A stretch of 64,000 nucleotides of DNA from Demequina aurantiaca (lineage in GTDB: Bacteria; Actinomycetota; Actinomycetes; Actinomycetales; Demequinaceae). How positions within the stretch are numbered: the stretch's first letter is position 1; each line of letters opens with the position of its first letter. The position numbers were made by a program, and so were the translations under genes. Below the pieces are notes generated by a model, which saw only the letters and a program-made list of their open reading frames with translations, searched no databases and was not told where the DNA came from. Shown here in pieces: positions 52,597 to 62,365 of the stretch. The stretch spans positions 1,552,380-1,616,379 of the forward strand of contig NZ_BBRF01000001.1 in assembly GCF_000975135.1 (NCBI RefSeq). Reading direction: 5' to 3'.

Positions 52597-53898
52597 GTGG
52601 CTTCCCAATGGATCTACCAGCGACTCATCCACACCGACGAGTCCGACCTCGACACACTCGCCGAGGAGGCGCGCCCACACGTCGCCGGCAACGCTCTCCG
52701 TCAAATGGGCGCCCTCACGCTGCAGTCCATTGGCGACCAGGTGGTCAATGCCAAGACGGTGCTGCCCTGGCTCCTGAGCGCGCTCGGTGCTCCCGGGGCG
52801 TTCGTCGCCTTCCTGGTGCCCATCCGTGAGTCGGGATCGATGCTGCCCCAGGCCGCGTGGGCCCCACGGGTGCAGGCGCGGCGCGAGCGCAAGCAGGTCT
52901 GGGTGTTGGGCGCGGCAGGCCAGGCCTTCGCGGCTGCCGGCCTGGCAGCGGTAGCCGCCACGGCATCGGGCTGGATCGCGGGTGCGGGCGTACTTGCCTT
53001 CCTGGCCGTCTTCGCCCTTGCCCGCTCGCTCAGTTCGATCGCGAGCAAGGACGTGCTGGGCCGCACCGTGCCCAAGGGGCAGCGAGGCCAGATCAAGGGA
53101 GTGACCACCGTCGCATCGGCCGCCGTGGCCCTGACCTTGGGCCTCGCGCTGCGGCTCTGGGGCGGCGACAACCTGGGCGCCGGGGTGCTGGCCGCACTGC
53201 TCGGTGGCGCGGCGCTCGCGTGGGTGGTGGCGGCCCTCATCTACGCGACCATTCGCGAACCCGCCGGCGACGTCGAGACCGGCGCAGAGGACCGTCCCGG
53301 CTGGGTCGCCCAAGCACGGGATCTGTGGCGCGGCGACGCGGTGTTCCAGCGCTTCGTGATCGCGCGGGCGCTCCTGCTGGTCGCGGCGCTCAGCCCGCCG
53401 TTCGTTATCGCTTTGGGTATCCAGCAGGGCGCCTGCGGGCTGTCCTCGCTGGGCCTGTTCGTGATGGCGCAGGGCATCGCGGGACTGCTCGGCGGGCAGC
53501 TGTCCGGCAGGCTCGCGGACAAGTCGTCGCGGCGGCTAATGATCGGCGCCTCGCTCGCATCGTCCGCGGTCATCGTCGTGTTCCTCGGCCTGCTGATGGT
53601 GGGCGACCTCGCCAAGGCGTTCTGGCTCGCACCCGCCACCTACCTACTGCTGGCCCTGGTCCATGTGGGCGCCCGGTTGGCCCGCAAGACCTACGTGGTG
53701 GACATCGCCGAGGGCGACCAGCGCACGCAATATGTGGCCGTGTCCAACACGCTGATGGGGGTGCTGCTGCTCGCCGTCGGCGCGATCACCGCAGGGCTGG
53801 CGGTGCTGGGCAACCAGTGGGCGCTGCTGCTACTCGCGGCGCTGGGCATCGCCGGAGCGGTGGTGGGCAGGAGCCTGCCGGAGGCCGAGCGCGCGTAG
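52597..53898 (+). CDS. MFS transporter
   Basis: This 433-aa membrane protein has about 12 helices in two halves. It has an N-terminal cytoplasmic segment (MASQWIYQRLIHTDESDLDT...) and the MFS-like loop GRLADKSSRRLMIGAS between helices. The substrate is unknown. The start is GTG at 52597, without a ribosome site. The gene carries normal high-GC codon use, so host-type sequence resumes here. It converges with the dehydrogenase gene 37 bp away. Confidence 0.8.
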   Translation: MASQWIYQRLIHTDESDLDTLAEEARPHVAGNALRQMGALTLQSIGDQVVNAKTVLPWLLSALGAPGAFVAFLVPIRESGSMLPQAAWAPRVQARRERKQVWVLGAAGQAFAAAGLAAVAATASGWIAGAGVLAFLAVFALARSLSSIASKDVLGRTVPKGQRGQIKGVTTVASAAVALTLGLALRLWGGDNLGAGVLAALLGGAALAWVVAALIYATIREPAGDVETGAEDRPGWVAQARDLWRGDAVFQRFVIARALLLVAALSPPFVIALGIQQGACGLSSLGLFVMAQGIAGLLGGQLSGRLADKSSRRLMIGASLASSAVIVVFLGLLMVGDLAKAFWLAPATYLLLALVHVGARLARKTYVVDIAEGDQRTQYVAVSNTLMGVLLLAVGAITAGLAVLGNQWALLLLAALGIAGAVVGRSLPEAERA

Positions 53899-53935
53899 GT
53901 TGCGTTGTGGTCGGCTGCGCTCGCCGATGCTGTGG

Positions 53936-54811
53936 CTAGTTTCCCTCGAAGCTCGCGAAGTACGCCGCGGCCATGTCCTCGCCGCCGTGGCCTTGCTCCA
54001 CGGCGCGGGCAAAGCGGTCGGCCGATGCTTGGGCCCCGTCCAGCCGGACGCCTCGGTTTTGCGCCGCGGCGACGATCAGCGCCGCGTCCTTGCCCGCAGC
54101 ATCGGCCGAGAAGCTCGGGGGAGTGAGCGCGTCGTCCATGATGAGGCCCGCCTTCACGCGTAGGTAGCCGCTGTCGAGCGGGCCTCCTTCGATGAGGTCG
54201 AGGAACTGGCGCGGGTCCACGTCCAGCGCCTCGGCCAGTGCGACCATCTCGCCCGCGGCGTTGGAGACCGCGAGCACCCAACTGTTGGCGACCAGCTTCA
54301 GTCTTGTCGATGCGGCCTGTGCGCCGTCCTCGCCGGTCCAGACGGTTTTGCTGGCGATGGCATCAAGCACGGGGTCGAGCGTTTCGCGGGCGTCGAGCGG
54401 TCCGGCGGCCAGGACGGTGAGTTGCCCCGCCTCCGCGGGCGCGCGCGTGCCGAGCACGGGGGCGTCCACGTAGGTCACGCCCAGGTCGTTGGCCAGTGCC
54501 GCCATCGCTGGGACCTCGTCCACGCCCACCGTGGTGCTCTGCATCCACACGGCGCCCTCGCGCATGGCTGGGCCCGCTTCCGCCATCACCTCGCGTACCG
54601 CCGTGCCATCAAAAGGCATGGTGAGGACCACGTCGGCCCCGGCCACGGCATCGGCCGCATGTAAGGCGACCGTGGCGCCGTCGGCCCCCAGGGGGAGCGC
54701 GCGTTCGCGCGTGCGGTTCCACACGCGCACCTCGAGCCCGGCGCGTAGGAGGTTGCGGGCCATCGCGGCGCCCATGATTCCGGTTCCCAGGACTGCAACG
54801 GTGGTGGTCAT
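53936..54811 (-). CDS. Beta-hydroxyacid dehydrogenase (3-hydroxyisobutyrate dehydrogenase family)
   Basis: This 291-aa NAD(P)-dependent enzyme has Rossmann motif VAVLGTGIMGAAMARNL at about 5-21, the substrate-binding region DAPVLGTRAPAEAGQL (the family has DAPVSGG) and the catalytic Lys in LKLVANSWVL. It oxidises a small beta-hydroxy acid such as 3-hydroxyisobutyrate, tartronate semialdehyde or glyoxylate-type substrates. The changed loop (LGTR for SGG) leaves the substrate open. Confidence 0.87.
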   Translation of the reverse strand: MTTTVAVLGTGIMGAAMARNLLRAGLEVRVWNRTRERALPLGADGATVALHAADAVAGADVVLTMPFDGTAVREVMAEAGPAMREGAVWMQSTTVGVDEVPAMAALANDLGVTYVDAPVLGTRAPAEAGQLTVLAAGPLDARETLDPVLDAIASKTVWTGEDGAQAASTRLKLVANSWVLAVSNAAGEMVALAEALDVDPRQFLDLIEGGPLDSGYLRVKAGLIMDDALTPPSFSADAAGKDAALIVAAAQNRGVRLDGAQASADRFARAVEQGHGGEDMAAAYFASFEGN

Positions 54812-54898
54812 TTGCCCATCTTTACACGCGGTGGCGCGAGGTGCTGCGGCGTTGTCGGGCCCGGGCTCTAGACTCGGCAGTCAAAGGAGACAGCCACT

Positions 54899-56254
54899 AT
54901 GCATGAGATTGTTTGCCCTCACTGCGGGAAAGCGTTCAAGATCGACGAGGCCGGCTACGCGGACATCCTGAAGCAGGTCCGCGACCGCGAATTCGAGAGC
55001 GCCCTGCACGAGCGTCTCGAGATGGCCGAGCAGGACAAAGCCAGCGCCGTCGAACTCGCCAAGGCTCAGCTCGCCGCCGAGCAGCAGAAAGCCGCCGCGG
55101 CCAAGGAAGCCGAGCAGCAGAAGGCCGCAGCCGCCAAGGACGCCGAGATCCAGGACCTCAAGGCCAAGCTGGGCGCGGGGGAGTCCTCGCAGAAGCTCGC
55201 TGTCGCGGAGGCGCTCGGTGCGGTGGAGAAGGAACGCGACGCGCTCGCCAGCCAACTCGAGCAGGCGCGTCTTGCCGAGAAGGCATCGGCCGAATTGGCG
55301 GCGGCCAAGCTCGCCAACGAACTGCAAGAGGCCAAGGCCAAGACGAGCGCCGAGATTCAGGAACTGAAGAGCGGCCTGGAGCGCGCCGAGTTCGAGAAGA
55401 AGTTGGCGGAGAGCAGCCTCAAGGACAAGTACGAGACGCAGCTCAAGGACCGCGACGAGGCGATCGAGCGACTGCGGGACATGAAGGCCAGGCTGTCCAC
55501 CAAGATGGTGGGCGAGACGCTGGAACTGCACTGCGAGAACACGTTCAATCAGCTCCGCGCGACCGCCTTCCCCAAGGCGTACTTCGAGAAGGACAACGAC
55601 GCGCGCTCGGGCAGCAAGGGCGACTACATCTTCCGCGAGTCGGACGATGCCGGTGTCGAGTTGGTCTCCATCATGTTCGAGATGAAGAACGAGGCCGATG
55701 CGACGGCCACCAAGAAGCGCAACGAGGACTTCTTCAAGGAGTTGGATAAGGACCGTAACGAGAAGGGCTGCGAATACGCGGTGCTGGTGTCGTTGCTGGA
55801 GCCCGAGAGCGAGCTGTACAACGGCGGGATCGTGGACGTTTCCCACCGCTACCCCAAGATGTATGTGGTGAGGCCGCAGTCGTTCATCACTGTAATTTCT
55901 TTGCTGCGCAACGCCGCTCAGGGTGCGATGGAGTACAAGACCCAGCTCGAGCTGGTGCGAGAGCAGAGCGTTGACATCACCAACTTTGAAAACGAGCTCG
56001 ACAGCTTCAAGGCGGCGTTCGGTAAGAACTACGACCTCGCGTCGCGGCGGTTCCAGACGGCGATCGACGAGATCGACAAGTCGATCGACCACCTGCAGAA
56101 GACCAAGGATGCGCTGCTTGGGTCGGAGCGCAACCTCCGCCTGGCCAACGACAAGGCTCAGGACGTGACTATCAAGAAGCTCACGCGGGGCAACCCGACG
56201 ATGGCGGGGAAGTTTGCGGAGCTCGAAAGCGGGGAAACCGCGCGCGAGGAGTGA
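54899..56254 (+). CDS. DUF2130 protein
   Basis: This 451-aa protein starts with a short zinc-ribbon-like CPHCGK motif (C6-x2-C9). A long Ala/Gln/Lys/Glu coiled coil covers about 25-200. The DUF2130 domain follows ([42 protein letters not shown]). The GDY and EMK spacing resembles restriction-like (PD-(D/E)xK) folds. A second coiled coil lies at about 360-425. The function is unknown; DNA repair or defence has been suggested by fold. SD AAAGGAG before the ATG; TAGACT about 25 nt further up is a possible -10. Confidence 0.85.
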   Translation: MHEIVCPHCGKAFKIDEAGYADILKQVRDREFESALHERLEMAEQDKASAVELAKAQLAAEQQKAAAAKEAEQQKAAAAKDAEIQDLKAKLGAGESSQKLAVAEALGAVEKERDALASQLEQARLAEKASAELAAAKLANELQEAKAKTSAEIQELKSGLERAEFEKKLAESSLKDKYETQLKDRDEAIERLRDMKARLSTKMVGETLELHCENTFNQLRATAFPKAYFEKDNDARSGSKGDYIFRESDDAGVELVSIMFEMKNEADATATKKRNEDFFKELDKDRNEKGCEYAVLVSLLEPESELYNGGIVDVSHRYPKMYVVRPQSFITVISLLRNAAQGAMEYKTQLELVREQSVDITNFENELDSFKAAFGKNYDLASRRFQTAIDEIDKSIDHLQKTKDALLGSERNLRLANDKAQDVTIKKLTRGNPTMAGKFAELESGETAREE

Positions 56255-56293
56255 AGGCGCCCCAGCATCGGCGAACGATGTGCCGGGGCGCCT
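56255..56293. terminator. Bidirectional terminator
   Basis: AGGCGCCCC (56255-56263) and GGGGCGCCT (56285-56293) are exact complements. Inside, CATCG (56266-56270) pairs with CGATG (56276-56280). It lies between the convergent DUF2130 and quinone-oxidoreductase genes. The inner arm and loop carry the octamer GCATCGGC (56265-56272). Confidence 0.8.
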
Positions 56294-56311
56294 CCATGGC
56301 AATAGCTGTAG

Positions 56312-57289
56312 TTACGGGCGTAGCAGAATCTTGCCCGCGCGACCGGGGGTGAAGTGGGCGCGTGCAGCATCGGCGATCTCGCTGAGCGGGAAGGTGGCCT
56401 CCACCGGCAAGGTGATGGTGCCATCGGCGAGCCGTGCGAAGAGTTCCTGCATGAGGCGGGTGCGGTGGTCCGCCGGCATGTTTTCGCTGACCTTCTTGCC
56501 CCAGAAACCGCGCACGGTGGCCTGCTTGAAGATCACGTCGCCTGAGCTGAGGTTCAGGACGGGCGAGGCCATCGCCCCGAACACTACGAGCGTGCTGTCC
56601 TCTGCGAGCAGCGACAGGACGTCGCCAGCGGACTCGCCGCCCACCGACTCGACGCCTACCTTGACGGGTGCGCCGCCGGTGATCTGGGCGACGCGGTCCT
56701 TCCAGCCGTCGGAGTCCGTCGCGACGATGCGCTCGATGCCCTGAGCGGCGAGCTCCTCGATGCCGTCGGCGCGACGGACCAGGCCCACCACGTTGATGCC
56801 GCGGCCCTTGGCGAGCTGTGCGACCAGGCGGCCCACGGCGCCATTAGCGGCGTTCTGGATCAGCCAGTCGCCCTCGGCCAGGTCGAGCGAGTCGAGCAGG
56901 CTGATCGCGGAGAACGGCATGGACACCAGTTGTGCGGCGACCTCGTCCGGGATCTGGTCCGACACCGGGATGAGTGCAGCGGCGTCTGCCACGAACTGCT
57001 CGGCCCACACGCCAAAGGTGCCGGCGCTGGCGACCCGCTGGCCCACCTCGAGGTTAGTGACGCCGTCGCCCAGCTCCTCCACGACGCCGACGGCCTCGGT
57101 GCCTGCCTGTGCGGGCATCTGGGGCTTGAAGCCGTAGTTGCCGCTGACCGTCCACAGGTCGTGATTGTGGATGGGCGACAGCACGAGGCGGACGCGCGCC
57201 TGACCGGGGCCGGGCGTGGGCGTGGGGACGTCCTCGACGGCTAGGGCGGTGGTGGGATCTCCGAATTCGTGCTGAACAAGTGCATGCAT
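56312..57289 (-). CDS. Zinc-independent quinone oxidoreductase-like (MDR) enzyme
   Basis: This 325-aa medium-chain reductase has the NAD(P)H motif in ANGAVGRLVAQLAKGRG, preceded by a GroES-like N-terminal domain (TPTPGPGQARVRLV, GTEAVGVVEELGDG). It lacks the Cys residues of zinc alcohol dehydrogenases, so it fits the quinone reductase/enoyl reductase group. The frame is open to 57502, but the ATG at 57287-57289 (MHALVQHEFG) has a GGAAGG site and the proper start. The substrate is unknown. Confidence 0.88.
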   Translation of the reverse strand: MHALVQHEFGDPTTALAVEDVPTPTPGPGQARVRLVLSPIHNHDLWTVSGNYGFKPQMPAQAGTEAVGVVEELGDGVTNLEVGQRVASAGTFGVWAEQFVADAAALIPVSDQIPDEVAAQLVSMPFSAISLLDSLDLAEGDWLIQNAANGAVGRLVAQLAKGRGINVVGLVRRADGIEELAAQGIERIVATDSDGWKDRVAQITGGAPVKVGVESVGGESAGDVLSLLAEDSTLVVFGAMASPVLNLSSGDVIFKQATVRGFWGKKVSENMPADHRTRLMQELFARLADGTITLPVEATFPLSEIADAARAHFTPGRAGKILLRP

Positions 57290-57624
57290 GATGAGGCCTT
57301 CCGGGTGGGATGGGAGCGCGCAGCGTCCCGGGTGGGGACGGGGAGCGCAGGGGGTTACCTCTGGGCAACGCGGGCGAGAGGTGAGGTATTTCCTCGGCCA
57401 GTGTGGTTGCCGGGCCAAGCCACAGCATCGGCGCATCTTTTTTGGGGAGCCACGGTGAGAATCGCCCATGCCCGCCGAGGCGACCAGTGGCATAGTCCAC
57501 ATGCCAAGACTGTCCTATTGACCGGACCGTGCGGTCCTGGTTTGATGGACTGATGGCCACCGCTGAGGAGTGGTCACGCGCATTCATCGCGGTTGATGAG
57601 GGTGCCTAATGGGGATGAGTCGCA
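57290..57624. other. Divergent intergenic region
   Basis: The 335 bp between the quinone-oxidoreductase gene and the surface protein gene hold no gene. They contain the promoter and palindrome at 57518-57546 and one GCATCGGC octamer at 57425-57432, next to a run of six T. Confidence 0.6.
57518..57546 (+). promoter_or_regulatory. Promoter with palindrome in the spacer, surface protein gene
   Basis: TTGACC (57518-57523), 17-nt spacer and TTTGAT (57541-57546). The spacer is mostly a 14-bp palindrome GGACCG-TG-CGGTCC (57524-57537), a good operator position. It would drive the gene starting at 57625 with a leader of about 70 nt. Confidence 0.5.
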
Positions 57625-60096
57625 ATGCTGTTGAAGTCCGTTCACCTGTCTGTGTCCCGAGCGGTGGCGATGCTACTGGCCCTCGTGCTGGTCGTCGGGA
57701 GTGCAGTTGCTGTAGCAGCTCCCGCACGGGCCGCGACTGGAGATTCCGTTACCGATGGAAACGTCACTGCTACGTGGCTCGACACCACGTTTCACACGGA
57801 CGGCAACAATAACGGCCGCCCTGACGCGGGCGACGTCGTCGTGGTGCACTACGAGATCTCGGCGGCGCTAGGCTCTGGTCTGACGGAAATCACGCTCGAA
57901 TCCTTGCAGGTTGGAGGCGACCACGAGCCCGTCGGCCCCCAGGTTGTCGCGCTGCCGCACACCGTCAACTTTTCGGCACTGGTGACCGCGGACGACCTCG
58001 ACCCGTTGGGTGGCGGCCCTCATTACAGCCCAGTGAACTTCAGGTACCGCATCGGTTCGGGCGCCACACTGCGGGTGCCCCTGAGCCCGCCTCCGTTGAT
58101 CTATACGCCTCCGACGCCAGTGACCGTCGCAAGCTTCGTTGAACTCGAAGGAGGCGGCACACTGCCAAGCGACGGGCTGGTGGAGGGCGACCGCGTCCGG
58201 TTCGCCGCCACGGTGAGCAACGAGTCGGCAGTGGCCGTCTCGCTGGGAGGCGCCGCGAGGCTTGACTCATCGCCTTCGCTTCCTACGTCACTAGCCGCCG
58301 GCGATACGACCACCCTCCACGGCGCGTGGCACACGGTCACGTTCGCGGATATGCGTGCTGGCTCAGTGCAGTTTGCCGCAACTTCGGTGGAGTGGAGCGT
58401 GGAGAGCTTGAGCGGATCGGCACCTGTCGCCGCAGTGAGCGCGACAACTGCGGTGCCTGTGGTCAGCTACACCACCCACTTTGACACGGTGATCCATAGC
58501 CCCGGATATGGCGTGGAACGCGCCTTCGGTGACGCGCAAGTCGGCGATCTCCTGGACCGCACCTACGTGGCCACCAACACGGGCAACGTGGTTCTCAATT
58601 ATTTCGCCATGACTAACTCCCACTCGGGGTACTTTTTCTACGATGTGGGCCTGAAACCTGGAGAGTCGATTCCCGAATCCGGTCTCAGTACGTCTAACGA
58701 TCTCGCAAAAGGCACGAGCCTGCCGGGTGGCTACTTCGAATCCGACCGCCACACTCTCACAGCGGCAGACATTCAACGAGGCTACGTCGATGTGTCCGGG
58801 CGAATGGGGGTATCTCCCTCGTTCGATGAGCAAGCGTGGGGAAGTTCTGGGCCAGTGACCACGCGTGTATTTCTGCGCGAGTTGACGGCTGACGTGAGCT
58901 GGACCGCCGACGCCGAGCTTCAGGACACCAATGGCGACGGTGTGGGCCAGTCGGGCGAGGAGGTCAAACTCACGTGGACCGCCGCCCTTCCGGCCGATGC
59001 TGACCAGAGTGTGACGCTCGGCGCGGTGACCGAGTCGGGTCAGTTTGGTGCCGTGGGGGCCGCGTTTGATGGCGTTCAGTTGGCGCCCGGCGAGTCGTCG
59101 ACGCACACCGACACCGTCACGATCGATGCCGCCTGGCTTGCCTCCGGCGCGCTCGACTACACCGCGACGCTGTCCTATTCAGGTGACATCGACGATGCGG
59201 AGGGTAAAGCGGTTGCCGGCGCCGATGCTGTGGCTCTCGGCGAGTACGTGGCACCTCCCGTGTCACTCGCGGTTGTCGGCTCATTTGACGACCTGAACGG
59301 CGACGGCAAGGCGTCGCTGGGCGAAACGGTGACCTTCGACGTCACTGTCGCCAACGACGGGACCTACCCGCTGACCGGGGTGACCTTGGGTGAGGCCGGG
59401 GGTGCGACTCTTGATCCCGCCGTTCTTGCCGTGAATGCTGTGCTGCCTGGCGCATCGGCCGCCTGGAGTGCGACGCACGTGGTGACCCCAGCCGATCTTG
59501 CCGCCGGATCCGTGTCCTATTCGCCCACGGTGGACGCCGATGGCATGACGACGCTCACGAAGACTGGCTCGGTTTCGCCGCTGACCTTTGCCGCGTACGA
59601 GTCCGACCTTGATGGCGTCGCGCAAGGCGGCGTGGCGATTTGTTCCGCGGCGGGCGAGCATGTAGGTAGCGCCGTTCAGGGCGACTCCGTCACGGTGGTC
59701 TTGGACGCGTGTGGCGGTGCTGCGCTTGAGGACGATTCGCGGATTGTGGCGTTCTCGTCGCCGATACTCCTTGGGGTTGGCGCCGCACCCGTCACCATTC
59801 CTTCCGCGCTGGCCGCCGGCGACCACCGCATTGCTGTTTATGGCGCGGATGGTGGGCTGGTTGGTTGGGCGCCCGTCGCGATCACCGCACCGGTGACGGC
59901 GGAAGTGGCTCCGACCGTCACCGCGCAGGCAGCCGACCCGGTGGCCGACGGTGCCCCCGTCGCGACCGGAGGTGAGCTTTCGACGACCGGTGCCGAGGGC
60001 ATCGGCCCGATGCTGTGGCTCGCTGCCGCTTTGATGCTCGCCGGGGCCGGGGGGCTGGTCCTTGCACGCCGCCGATGGTCAGGGGTGGACGCGTAA
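57625..60096 (+). CDS. Cell-wall surface protein with sortase-type end and calcium-binding-like repeats
   Basis: This 823-aa exported protein has a signal peptide ending ARAATG. Repeated beta-sandwich modules each open with an EF-hand-like Asp loop: TDGNNNGRPDAGDVV, QDTNGDGVGQSGEEV and DLNGDGKASLGETV. Between them are CARDB/DUF11-type adhesin-like strands. The C-terminus reads LSTTGAEG, then a hydrophobic helix and ARRRW, the layout of a sortase signal with an LxxTG variant rather than LPxTG. It probably sits on the wall, taking up Ca2+ for rigidity. The partner sortase is not in the window. Confidence 0.8.
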   Translation: MLLKSVHLSVSRAVAMLLALVLVVGSAVAVAAPARAATGDSVTDGNVTATWLDTTFHTDGNNNGRPDAGDVVVVHYEISAALGSGLTEITLESLQVGGDHEPVGPQVVALPHTVNFSALVTADDLDPLGGGPHYSPVNFRYRIGSGATLRVPLSPPPLIYTPPTPVTVASFVELEGGGTLPSDGLVEGDRVRFAATVSNESAVAVSLGGAARLDSSPSLPTSLAAGDTTTLHGAWHTVTFADMRAGSVQFAATSVEWSVESLSGSAPVAAVSATTAVPVVSYTTHFDTVIHSPGYGVERAFGDAQVGDLLDRTYVATNTGNVVLNYFAMTNSHSGYFFYDVGLKPGESIPESGLSTSNDLAKGTSLPGGYFESDRHTLTAADIQRGYVDVSGRMGVSPSFDEQAWGSSGPVTTRVFLRELTADVSWTADAELQDTNGDGVGQSGEEVKLTWTAALPADADQSVTLGAVTESGQFGAVGAAFDGVQLAPGESSTHTDTVTIDAAWLASGALDYTATLSYSGDIDDAEGKAVAGADAVALGEYVAPPVSLAVVGSFDDLNGDGKASLGETVTFDVTVANDGTYPLTGVTLGEAGGATLDPAVLAVNAVLPGASAAWSATHVVTPADLAAGSVSYSPTVDADGMTTLTKTGSVSPLTFAAYESDLDGVAQGGVAICSAAGEHVGSAVQGDSVTVVLDACGGAALEDDSRIVAFSSPILLGVGAAPVTIPSALAAGDHRIAVYGADGGLVGWAPVAITAPVTAEVAPTVTAQAADPVADGAPVATGGELSTTGAEGIGPMLWLAAALMLAGAGGLVLARRRWSGVDA

Positions 60097-60286
60097 TTTC
60101 TGGCACGTGGCGCGTGGCGCGTGCTCGCTTGTCGCGTAGGGTGCCGGATGCGTAGTTCTTAGGGGCTTGGACGCGTGGTCTCTGCCGTGCCGGGCGGGTG
60201 TTCACAGGCCCGCGTTGCGCGGGGGTTGTCCACAGATTTCTGGGGCGCGCGGGCTGGCTGTCAGTCCCTTTTGGTTGAATTGTCCT

Positions 60287-61753
60287 ATGAGCACGACCGC
60301 CGGCATTGAAGCCGATCTCGACACTGATAGCAGGGACGATGCTGTCTGCGACGCGGTCGTGCGGGTGCGCGAGCGGTTGGTGTCGGGCACCGGGTGGACA
60401 GGCATAGATCTGGATTCATTGCCGAGCGATGATCTGCTCGCTTCCCACCGTGAATTGGCCCGCATGAGACGTCAACTTGACGCGATGGTTGCCTCCTCGA
60501 GCGCCGCGATCGCCCGGCGTTCCATGCGTGAGAACGGGCAGCAGGGGATGGCCAAGCGCCAGGGATACCGGACACCTGAAGAGCTATTGGCGAGCATCTC
60601 GGGTGGCAGCACGGGCGAGGCCCGCGGTCTCATCGAAGTGGGCGACATGTTGGCTTCCGATGAGCGCGAGGCGTGTGCTGGCGAAGGCTCAGGTGATTTG
60701 CAGGAGGCCGGGGTGGTTGAGATTTCCCCGCGGTTCGCCATAGTGAGTGACAGGGTGCGGGCCGGCAAGCTCCACACCGATGCGGGACGTCTCATCAAGC
60801 GAATGCTGACTCGGATCTGGGGCCGACGCAAGGACCTGGGCGTGAAACTGTGTGACATCGAGCGGGTGGAGCGCATGCTCGTGGAGCGAGCCCACGGTTT
60901 GTCGTCCAACAAGTTTGCACGCATCGTGCGTCAACTGGAGGCCCAGATGGATGCTGGGCGTCATGCGCTGACCGAGGAACTCCAGCGCCAGGAACGCTCG
61001 GTGACCATGTACGAGGACCAGGAGGGGATGTTCGTACTGCGGGCGCGGCTGGATGCGGAGACGGCAGCTCCGGTGCGGGCCGCCCTCGACTCGCTCGTGG
61101 GCAATGCCTTACACAACCGGCGCGACAACAACGGCGTGGCCACTGACGACGGCCAGGTGATGGCGGATGACCGATCCGTCCCGCAGATCCGCGCGGATGC
61201 CCTCGCCGCCCTTGCCCGCCACTGCCTGGGATGCAAGAGCGAGGACCTGCCCTTCGCGTCCACCACGGTAGTGGTGCGGTTGAGCCTGGCCGACCTGCAG
61301 GACGGCACCGGGGTCGCCGAGATCGACGGTGGAAGCCAGCCGGTCTGCATCTCCACCGCCCGCAGAATGGCCGCAAATGGTGCCGTGATTCCCGTTGTGC
61401 TCGGTGGCAAGGGCGAGATTCTTGACCTTGGACGCGGTTCACGGCCCTTCAGCTACGCGCAACGCATCGCTCTCATTGAACGCGATGGGGGCTGCGCCTT
61501 CTGCGGTGCTCCGCCGGCCTACACGGAGGCACATCACATCAGATGGTGGGCCAGAGACCGAGGCCGAACCGACCTGGAAAACGGTGTGTTGTTGTGCTCG
61601 GTTTGCCACCATCGCGTTCATCGCGACGACTGGGAAATAGGCGTCCGAGACAACCAGGTGTGGTTCAGGCCGCCTGCGGCCGTTGATCCCGAACGCAAAC
61701 CGCGACTAGGCGGCCGAGCAAGATTTGGGCCACCCAAGATCGAAGCCGCGTAG
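60287..61753 (+). CDS. DUF222/13E12-repeat HNH endonuclease
   Basis: This 488-aa protein has an N-terminal DUF222 region (about 20-330) and a C-terminal HNH nuclease with CAFCGAPPAYTEAHHI and LLCSVCHHRVHRDDW. It provides two CxxC zinc knuckles and the catalytic His pair. Such genes are multicopy in many actinomycetes and may be mobile or competence-related; function unproven. The chosen ATG at 60287 has no good ribosome site; the longer frame from 60167 is less likely. Confidence 0.88.
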   Translation: MSTTAGIEADLDTDSRDDAVCDAVVRVRERLVSGTGWTGIDLDSLPSDDLLASHRELARMRRQLDAMVASSSAAIARRSMRENGQQGMAKRQGYRTPEELLASISGGSTGEARGLIEVGDMLASDEREACAGEGSGDLQEAGVVEISPRFAIVSDRVRAGKLHTDAGRLIKRMLTRIWGRRKDLGVKLCDIERVERMLVERAHGLSSNKFARIVRQLEAQMDAGRHALTEELQRQERSVTMYEDQEGMFVLRARLDAETAAPVRAALDSLVGNALHNRRDNNGVATDDGQVMADDRSVPQIRADALAALARHCLGCKSEDLPFASTTVVVRLSLADLQDGTGVAEIDGGSQPVCISTARRMAANGAVIPVVLGGKGEILDLGRGSRPFSYAQRIALIERDGGCAFCGAPPAYTEAHHIRWWARDRGRTDLENGVLLCSVCHHRVHRDDWEIGVRDNQVWFRPPAAVDPERKPRLGGRARFGPPKIEAA

Positions 61754-61927
61754 TCACAGATACTTGGCGCCTGCGTATCGGTACTTCTTGAGGGGAATTG
61801 ACGTCGCGGAGCCTGCCGTCGAGCCCTTGTTTGGTGGGGCCGGGACGAATCCACGACCACAGAGGTGCGACCGATTCGTCAAGGTTTTTGCCCCTACGGG
61901 GCACTCGGACGAGGCGCCAATGTGGCC

Positions 61928-61993
61928 TTGACAGCATCGGCCGCAGTGGGTGTATGGTCCTGGCTTCTCGACGCCAATTGATTGGGTGTCGAG
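61928..61993 (+). promoter_or_regulatory. Consensus promoter followed by a 5' stem-loop
   Basis: TTGACA (61928-61933), 18-nt spacer and TATGGT (61952-61957). The spacer contains GCATCGGC (61934-61941). Transcription should start near 61964. At 61967-61993 CTCGACGCC...GGTGTCGAG folds into a stem of about nine pairs, placing a hairpin at the very 5' end of the mRNA for the operon starting at 62028. No gene is seen in 61754-62027. Confidence 0.65.
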
Positions 61994-62027
61994 CCCTCCC
62001 CACACCAACTGACGTCAGGAGAACTCT

Positions 62028-62306
62028 GTGAAATCGCACGCCGAAACGCAGCCATTTGCTCACCCGGAACATATCGAAATGCATGAGATTCAGCTCACCG
62101 TGACGCTGGCCTTCGACTCCCGGAGCGCTCTGTCCATCCTGACCAACGCGAAGTCGCCCATGGACCGGGAGTTCCTCCTGACCAAGACCGCATTCGAACT
62201 CTTCACGGGCTACCTCGATCACCTCAATGGCATGGACGAAAAAGGTCGCCCGGCCACGGAGGTGATTATTGGCCTACGGCCGCCCGGCACGTGTCAGACC
62301 CCCTAG
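62028..62306 (+). CDS. Uncharacterised 92-aa protein, first gene of the NYN operon
   Basis: This protein starts with GTG (MKSHAETQPFAHPEHIEMHE). Strand ITLxx-like segments (IQLTVTLAFDSRSALSIL) and a helix (EFLLTKTAFELFTGYLDHL) follow. No family recognised. AGGAGA lies 6 nt before the start. It follows the strong promoter and 5' stem-loop. The NYN gene starts 59 bp after its stop. Confidence 0.65.
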   Translation: MKSHAETQPFAHPEHIEMHEIQLTVTLAFDSRSALSILTNAKSPMDREFLLTKTAFELFTGYLDHLNGMDEKGRPATEVIIGLRPPGTCQTP

Positions 62307-62365
62307 ATACATTGAAATCACTGCACCACTACGTGCACCGCCAACGAGTCTGAGGGGACCACACC

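Noticed and set aside
52857-53939. Plus-strand 360-codon frame overlapping the MFS gene
   Set aside because: Arg/Gly-rich frame-shifted reading of the transporter; no start signal.
54881-56302. Minus-strand frame of 473 codons
   Set aside because: Antisense of the DUF2130 gene; its Leu/Gly/Arg repeats mirror the coiled-coil codons.
61891-61903. GCCCC-TAC-GGGGC hairpin next to five T
   Set aside because: The T-run is on the 5' side for the plus strand, so it cannot act as a Rho-independent terminator there; on the minus strand the tail is A-rich.
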